From Flavisolibacter amylovorans (GTDB lineage: Bacteria > Bacteroidota > Bacteroidia > Chitinophagales > Chitinophagaceae), in NCBI RefSeq assembly GCF_039541815.1, contig NZ_BAABGY010000003.1, positions 18,838 to 82,837 of the forward strand: 64,000 nt of DNA. Reading direction: 5' to 3'. Positions 59,615 through 64,000 of this stretch are shown here, piece after piece. How positions within the stretch are numbered: the stretch's first letter is position 1; every line of letters begins with the position of its first letter. The translations under genes were made by a program, and so were the position numbers. The notes beneath the pieces were generated by a model, which saw only the letters and a program-made list of their open reading frames with translations, was not told the origin of the DNA and made no database searches.

Positions 59615-61162
59615 TTACAAGCTTAATCCCAGTGTAAACCCTCTCACCGGACGGGAGAAGTCAGCCGTTTTTGTGGCCATGCCACTGGTCAGGTTGATGC
59701 TGTACAGGCCGCGGGCACCTCCCACGGTGAAGATTCCGTACGCTTTTCCGGTCGTGCTTCCGATATCAAAGCCGTTCGCAGCATCTATGTTGACACCAAG
59801 CGCACCGGTCTCCACCAGCGTTCCGTTGTTTGGGGGAACCTGGGTGTAGAGTTTGTCCGCCGTATGATCCATGACATACAAGACCGTGGTGGCCGCACCA
59901 GCGAAGTTGTTCGTGTAGGCTGCTGCACTGAGGTTAGGCATGCCTGGATTGATCGTCCCATCCACAAAAACCACAGTGCCCAGATCAGGGTGCAAGCGTA
60001 GATTCTGCCCATTGTCGCTCACGACACGGATGCGGTCTACAGTAGGATTGAAATCAAAGCCGAAGCTGGTGCCGGACAAGAGCGTTGCGAAGGGTCCCGC
60101 GCCAACGGCGGTGGCTGCACCGGATGCCGCATTGATCGTATACAGCCTACTTGTGCTTCCGAGGGCATAGATCTGTCCGTTCAATGGACGAATATCGATT
60201 CCAAGTACCGTCTCGCTTGCCGCCATACCGGTGATCGGCTTTGTAATGATCGCCGGAGACGTGGTAGCGGTAGCATCGAAGATCAGCAGGTTGTTCATAT
60301 CATCCACGGCATACGCAACCGGGTTGGTGGGGATCGCAATGGCTGCGACCGCATTGGCGGCGCTGAAGGTTCCCAATAAGGTAGCCTTGCCTGACGTGGT
60401 ATCGATTTGATACAGATTATTCTGGCCACCTACGGTTAGACTGGCCAACGCCACAGCGCCGTTGGGAGCAATATCGAACCCAGCAGCGCCGGTGATCGCA
60501 CCTACGCCAAGCGAACCGATTTCAACGAGTGTTCCGTTGTTTGGCGGATTCTGTCGATACAGCTTACCGGACACCCGGTCGATATCATACAGTACGGTAC
60601 TGCCGGAGCCCGCTGTGTTTCCCGAATACGCCGCTCCGGAAATCGAAGCGCCCGCAGCCCCGTTGATTACCCCATCGGTAGCTGCAACGGCACCGGTCTC
60701 CGGGTTAAGACGCAGGTTTTGTCCATCGGAACCCACCAGCCGGATCCGGTCGACCGTAGGATTGAAATCAAACGCAACAGCAGAACCGGTCAGGGCCGGT
60801 GTAAAGGCAGCGCTGCCGACGATACGAGCGGCACCCGTAGCCGTGTTGATGATGTACAGGCGGCTCGTGTTCGTTACCGCATAAAGCTCACCCGTAGCCG
60901 GCCGGAAATCGATACCAAGAATAGATTCGCCTGCTGCCAACCCGGAAATCGACATAGTGGCAGTAGCCGTCTCAACGGCATTTGCATTGAAGCGGAGCAG
61001 CTGGTTACTGGCGCTTACGCCAAAGAAGATCTGGTCTGGCTTGACGACGGTGGGCGGCGGCATGGGTGTATTATCAGCATCCTCTTTTTTGCAACCGGCA
61101 GCTGCCATTACCAAAAAAGCAAGACCCATGATGAGTTTGCCAGGGCTTAAAATAGCGATCAT
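59615..61162 (-). CDS. Lipoprotein with two DUF4394 domains
   Basis: 515 residues, signal with lipobox AAGC (GLAFLVMAAAGCKKED). The protein is an internal duplication: first DUF4394 copy about residues 40-285 (FFGVSASNQLLRFNAN, DFNPTVDRIRLVGSDGQNLRLNPETG, LYRQNPPNNGTLVEIGSLG) and second about 285-515 (AVDDMNNLLIFDATA, DFNPTVDRIRVVSDNGQNLRLHPDLG, LYTQVPPNNGTLVETGALG). DUF4394 is thought to form a beta-propeller-like surface domain; function unknown. It follows tRNA-Leu and lies at the start of an AT-richer region. Confidence 0.88.
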   Translation of the reverse strand: MIAILSPGKLIMGLAFLVMAAAGCKKEDADNTPMPPPTVVKPDQIFFGVSASNQLLRFNANAVETATATMSISGLAAGESILGIDFRPATGELYAVTNTSRLYIINTATGAARIVGSAAFTPALTGSAVAFDFNPTVDRIRLVGSDGQNLRLNPETGAVAATDGVINGAAGASISGAAYSGNTAGSGSTVLYDIDRVSGKLYRQNPPNNGTLVEIGSLGVGAITGAAGFDIAPNGAVALASLTVGGQNNLYQIDTTSGKATLLGTFSAANAVAAIAIPTNPVAYAVDDMNNLLIFDATATTSPAIITKPITGMAASETVLGIDIRPLNGQIYALGSTSRLYTINAASGAATAVGAGPFATLLSGTSFGFDFNPTVDRIRVVSDNGQNLRLHPDLGTVVFVDGTINPGMPNLSAAAYTNNFAGAATTVLYVMDHTADKLYTQVPPNNGTLVETGALGVNIDAANGFDIGSTTGKAYGIFTVGGARGLYSINLTSGMATKTADFSRPVRGFTLGLSL

Positions 61163-61520
61163 TATAAAATTCTTTTGAGAACATACGGATGGAAACCGTT
61201 TGTGGATGTGCGTTTATGTTAGCACTCAAAAAAATAGCACAGGAAAAATGGAATAGTGAAGCTCTGGTATTGACCTTTCAATCGTAAAACACCCGGTTGC
61301 CCCCACGTGGATACCGGGCATTCCAGCTGTGTCTGATGCTTGCATAGCGAAACGAGCTTTGTCAAAAAACGCAATGACCTGTTCGACCCCAGATCAGTAT
61401 CCTGCGTGAACTTCTGTTTGCATTTTTTGCCATGGCGCCAAGGATAGCGCTCGGCAGGCCGAGAGTAGCTTGACTGTTGTTCGAACCGGAAGATGCATAC
61501 CCGAATGGGCGACGGATGGC
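61163..61520. other. 358-base AT-rich gap
   Basis: No gene recognised; a line count of 61201-61260 gives about 35% G+C. A GTTCGACCCCAG stretch at 61381-61392 resembles the tRNA-Leu T-arm by chance or as an old integration trace. Confidence 0.45.
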
Positions 61521-61907
61521 TTACTGATCACTTGTATCGTCCACTCCGGAACTCACTGTTTGCTTCGAAATCACGTTCCTTAAATGGTCTTCATGTGTAT
61601 CGGCCCACTGACCCAATACGGCAATAACGGGGATGAGCGTCTTACCCAGCTCGGTGAGGCTATATTCCACTTTCGGCGGCACCACGGGATAAATTTTTCT
61701 CGTGACCAATTCGTGGTCTTCCAATTCCTTCAGCTGAATATTCAACACCCTGCGCGCCGCACCGGGGATCTTCCGTTGCAGCTGGCTGGGACGCTGATGT
61801 CCCTCGTTGATAAACCACAACAACCGAAGTTTCCACTTGCCGTAAAGCACCTCGCCTAACAGGTCAAGCCCACAATTCAGGTTCGGTGTCGTTTTTCGCA
61901 CATACAT
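61521..61907 (-). CDS. HxlR-family transcriptional regulator
   Basis: 128-residue winged-helix regulator: LNCGLDLLGEVLYGKWKLRLLWFINEGHQRPSQLQRKIPGAARRVLNIQLKELEDHELVTRKIYPVVPPKVEYSLTELGKTLIPVI is the classic HxlR sequence. The N-terminal Cys (LNCGL) is in the position used for redox or electrophile sensing in some relatives. It is divergent from the SDR gene, with a TAACTTTA box four bases before its ATG and an ATAGGG/CCCTAT dyad in the shared gap. It probably controls the SDR-SnoaL genes. Confidence 0.93.
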   Translation of the reverse strand: MYVRKTTPNLNCGLDLLGEVLYGKWKLRLLWFINEGHQRPSQLQRKIPGAARRVLNIQLKELEDHELVTRKIYPVVPPKVEYSLTELGKTLIPVIAVLGQWADTHEDHLRNVISKQTVSSGVDDTSDQ

Positions 61908-61911
61908 GCAG

Positions 61912-61919
61912 TAAAGTTA
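61912..61919 (-). promoter_or_regulatory. -7-like box TAACTTTA, four bases before hxlR-type gene
   Basis: One mismatch from TAnnTTTG; spacer CTGC then ATG, the same four-base spacing as purK, bshC, miaA, GT9 and dapD. Confidence 0.45.
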
Positions 61920-61941
61920 GACGTACGCCTCAACGGGGGCA

Positions 61942-61964
61942 ATAGGGGACTAATTTATCCCTAT
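61942..61964. promoter_or_regulatory. Dyad ATAGGG-N11-CCCTAT, candidate HxlR operator
   Basis: Six-base perfect arms in the 139-base divergent gap between the regulator and SDR starts; size suits a dimeric winged-helix repressor. Confidence 0.4.
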
Positions 61965-62046
61965 CTGAATCATAATTCCGTACTTGTAGGAACGTCTGCT
62001 ACCCGCCAAATTTGCCCTGTCACCAATTAAAAAGGGACAATCAGCA

Positions 62047-62838
62047 ATGGAACAATTCAATTACAACAATGAACTATCCGGCAAGACGGCCCTGGTAACC
62101 GGAGGCACAAAAGGCACGGGAAGAGCGATCGCCGAAAGGCTTTTGGAGGCAGGTGCTACGGTTATCGTCACGGCAAGGTACGCTCCGGATAAAAAAAGCA
62201 GCCGGCTGCATTTCATCGCCTCCGATCTCAGTAAAGCCGAAGGAGCGCTGAAGGTAGTTAGCGAAGTACTTTCCCGTTTCGGGCGGCTGGACATCCTGGT
62301 AAACAACCTCGGCTCGTCGGAAACACCGGGCGGCGGCTTTGCCGCGTTGACGGACGACGACTGGGTCTCGACCCTGCAAGCGAACCTGCTGGCGCCGGTT
62401 CGCCTCGACCGCGGGTTCCTGCCGCAAATGATAGCGCAGAAATGCGGGGTGATTATCCACATCGCCTCCATTCAAGGTAGGCTTCCGCTCTACGATGCGA
62501 CTCTACCTTACGCGGCAGCGAAGGCAGCACTGGTCAACTACAGCAAGAGCCTGTCGAACGAGGTAACGCCCAAGGGCGTTCGTGTGCTCACTGTTTCGCC
62601 CGGATGGATCCGGACAGAAAATGTCAACGCGTGGCTCGAACGGATCAGCAAGAGTTCGAACATCAGCATTGACGAAGCGCAACAAAATGTCATGGCCGCC
62701 CTGGGTGGCATACCGTTCGGAAGGCCGGCAGAGCCCGAAGAAGTAGCCGAACTGGTTGGATTCCTCGTATCACCGAGAGCAGCGTATTTAACGGGAACTG
62801 AGTTCGTCATCGATGGCGGCACGGTTCCTACCATCTGA
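62047..62838 (+). CDS. SDR-family oxidoreductase
   Basis: 263-residue Rossmann-fold NAD(P)-dependent reductase or dehydrogenase. TALVTGGTKGTGRAIAERLLEAGATVIVTAR holds the TGxxxGxG cofactor motif (GGTKGTG), LDILVNNLGSS the NNAG equivalent, IIHIASIQGRLPLYDATLPYAAAKAALVNYSK the catalytic Ser-Tyr-x3-Lys (S..YAAAK). C-terminus YLTGTEFVIDGGTVPTI is standard. Divergent from the HxlR gene and 22 bases upstream of the SnoaL-like gene; together they suggest an inducible detoxification unit. Substrate unknown. Confidence 0.93.
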   Translation: MEQFNYNNELSGKTALVTGGTKGTGRAIAERLLEAGATVIVTARYAPDKKSSRLHFIASDLSKAEGALKVVSEVLSRFGRLDILVNNLGSSETPGGGFAALTDDDWVSTLQANLLAPVRLDRGFLPQMIAQKCGVIIHIASIQGRLPLYDATLPYAAAKAALVNYSKSLSNEVTPKGVRVLTVSPGWIRTENVNAWLERISKSSNISIDEAQQNVMAALGGIPFGRPAEPEEVAELVGFLVSPRAAYLTGTEFVIDGGTVPTI

Positions 62839-62860
62839 CCGCCATTAAAACCAAAGAAAA

Positions 62861-63184
62861 ATGAAACTTCCAAAAGTAATAGGCGACCTGGTACAGGCGC
62901 AAAACAATCTCGACAGCAGCACTTACGCCGAATGTTTCTCCGAAACGGGTGTAATGATTGACGAAGGCAAGTCGTACGAGGGAAGGGCCGGGATCCGGAA
63001 ACTGATCGAAGAAGCCAACAAAAAGTACCGGTCCGTAATGAAGCCGCTTGCCTATACCGAGAACGACGGCACCTGCGTGCTATCGGCACAAGTTTCCGGT
63101 ACTTTCCCTGGAAGTCCGATCGTTTTAAAGTTTCACTTTGAAATCGTCGACGGAAAAATTAAGCATTTGCACGTTACCGGGTAA
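62861..63184 (+). CDS. SnoaL/NTF2-like protein
   Basis: 107 residues with a small alpha+beta barrel pattern: VQAQNNLDSSTYAECFSETGVMIDEGKSYEGRAGIRKLIEEANKKYRSVMKPLAYTENDGTCVLSAQVSGTFPGSPIVLKFHFEIVDGKIKHLHVTG. This is the SnoaL-like/NTF2 fold typical of ketosteroid-isomerase-like proteins that are often paired with SDR enzymes. No catalytic residues are assigned. It follows the SDR gene by 22 bases and is likely co-transcribed. Confidence 0.85.
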   Translation: MKLPKVIGDLVQAQNNLDSSTYAECFSETGVMIDEGKSYEGRAGIRKLIEEANKKYRSVMKPLAYTENDGTCVLSAQVSGTFPGSPIVLKFHFEIVDGKIKHLHVTG

Positions 63185-63241
63185 GCGATTGACAAGTGAG
63201 CGGCTGGCCTTCGACCGCTACTTTTAACCTAACGCCGATTT

Positions 63242-63793
63242 ATGAGTTACTGTACCGCAATAGAAAGCATGCAATCTGAAGAAAAGAAAGCATTGCACAG
63301 GAATTACCATAACAACTTTTATGGGTTCCCCCTTCATGACGACAGCGAGCTTTTTTGTCGCCTCATCCTGGAAATCAACCAGGCAGGTCTAAGCTGGGAA
63401 ACCATCCTGAAGAAAGAAGCCTCTTTCCGGAATGCCTACAGTGGGTTTGATATCCAAAAGGTTGCCGCGTACACGGACGCGGACCGGACGCGCCTCCTGG
63501 CCGACGCCGGAATCATACGCAACAAGCTGAAAATAGAGGCGGCAATCGAAAATGCGAAAGTGATCCTGGGGTTGCAGGCCGAATTCGGGTCATTCGAAAA
63601 ATGGCTGGAACATCATCACCACCTGACAAAAGAAGAGTGGGTGAAACTATTTAAGAAAACGTTCCGGTTCACCGGTGGCGAGATCGTAAACGAGTTCCTG
63701 ATGAGCACCGGCTATCTGCCCGGGGCGCATGCCGAGACCTGCCCGATCTACAAAGAGATCCTAAAACAAAAACCGATGTGGGCAAGGCGGTAA
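63242..63793 (+). CDS. tag: DNA-3-methyladenine glycosylase I
   Basis: Removes 3-methyladenine from DNA. 183 residues. The Tag zinc site is suggested by Cys4 (MSYC), His in RNYHNNFYG, and the late HAETCPIYK. Core motifs: FCRLILEINQAGLSWETILKKEASFRNAYSGFD, LADAGIIRNKLKIEAAIENAKVI, FRFTGGEIVNEFLMSTGYLPG. The length fits Tag. Its place in a short alkylation-tolerance-like cluster with HxlR/SDR genes is an inference; it may be an independent gene, 57 bases behind the SnoaL gene. Confidence 0.9.
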   Translation: MSYCTAIESMQSEEKKALHRNYHNNFYGFPLHDDSELFCRLILEINQAGLSWETILKKEASFRNAYSGFDIQKVAAYTDADRTRLLADAGIIRNKLKIEAAIENAKVILGLQAEFGSFEKWLEHHHHLTKEEWVKLFKKTFRFTGGEIVNEFLMSTGYLPGAHAETCPIYKEILKQKPMWARR

Positions 63794-63860
63794 TGATGGG
63801 TACCAACCATTGCGGCGCACCTCCTCGCTGTAGGTTGTTCGTTCAATGCGGCAGGCAACA

Positions 63861-63890
63861 AAAAAGCCGGGATCTGACTCCCGGCTTTTT
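63861..63890 (+). terminator. Terminator after tag
   Basis: Twelve-base stem AAAAAGCCGGGA / TCCCGGCTTTTT, loop TCTGAC. Confidence 0.9.
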
Positions 63891-63909
63891 ATTTGTACGA
63901 AATGCCTCG

Positions 63910-64000
63910 TCCTAAAATAGGTTGACACAAAAGTTGACTTATATGTTAGATACAGGAGTTAGTGATTATCGTAGGCGGACTTGTAAGGATTACAGTCTTG
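63910..64000 (+). mobile_element. Left edge of an IS3-family-like insertion sequence
   Basis: Starting near CCTAAAATAGGTTGACACAA the sequence resembles the left end of IS3/IS150-group elements (repeated GTTGAC words), directly followed by a transposase-type frame. The right part lies outside the window, so the exact end and target duplication cannot be given. Confidence 0.6.
63943..64000 (+). CDS. IS3-type transposase OrfA, N-terminal fragment at window edge
   Basis: Only 19 residues are visible: MLDTGVSDYRRRTCKDYSL. The pattern M-x-x-TG-x-x-x-YRRRT-x-x-DY resembles the N-terminus of IS3-family OrfA proteins in Chitinophagaceae as I remember them. The gene runs off the window. Confidence 0.55.
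   Translation, partial: MLDTGVSDYRRRTCKDYSL

Noticed and set aside
61381..61392. GTTCGACCCCAG resembling the tRNA-Leu T-arm, as an att site
   Set aside because: Only 11 of 12 bases match and the match does not extend to the tRNA 3' end, so chance is a sufficient explanation.

Overview
The window comes from the chromosome of a high-GC member of the Bacteroidota, most likely a Chitinophagaceae-type organism. The support is a DUF4295 gene in an rpmB-rpmG-DUF4295-ftsY cluster, a type IX secretion (T9SS type B) C-terminal domain, an OmpP1/FadL-like porin, bacillithiol ligase BshC, an archaeal-type ProRS, and many TAnnTTTG promoter boxes, the Bacteroidota -7 consensus. The tail (about 59.1-64 kb) is visibly more AT-rich than the rest.

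Layout. 1-4.1 kb: L,D-transpeptidase (partial), hppD, a small secreted protein and an erythromycin-esterase-like enzyme. 4.3-11.9 kb: purK and purE, separated by a complete tripartite RND efflux operon. 11.9-15.2 kb: bshC and an aldehyde dehydrogenase on the minus strand. 15.5-25 kb: S41 peptidase, GNAT-like protein, catalase, EamA transporter, ArnT-like glycosyltransferase, lipoprotein, aldo/keto reductase, alpha/beta hydrolase. 25-35 kb: RMD1/DUF155 protein, secreted hydrolase-like protein, large T9SS cargo protein, membrane protein, AraC regulator, M61 peptidase. 35-43.4 kb: DUF2256 protein, rimO, three tandem beta-barrel paralogues, two coiled-coil paralogues, ftsY, DUF4295, L33, L28. 43.6-58.8 kb: lpdA, proS, a FadL-like porin, miaA, cca, a threonylcarbamoyl-AMP synthase, a family 9 glycosyltransferase and dapD. 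59-64 kb: tRNA-Leu(CAG), a duplicated DUF4394 lipoprotein, an HxlR-SDR-SnoaL-Tag group, and the left edge of an IS3-like element running off the window.

The most unusual content is between the genes. About a dozen intergenic spaces hold arms built from short, imperfectly repeated words (GGTTCAGGAA, GGAATCGGCAATC, GTGAGGCGTGAAGCG, ATCTCAG and others). Each arm usually faces an inverted copy of itself. The word is specific to a locus or shared by a few loci, while the architecture is constant. The arms often begin inside the stop codon of one gene and end at the -7 box of the next; in purE the arm forms the N-terminal codons. Two loci carry larger nested palindromes. Six genes have a TAnnTTTG-like box exactly four bases before the ATG, which predicts leaderless mRNAs. 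No CRISPR array, prophage or rRNA operon was seen. All protein assignments rest on reading motifs in the translations, with no database search.
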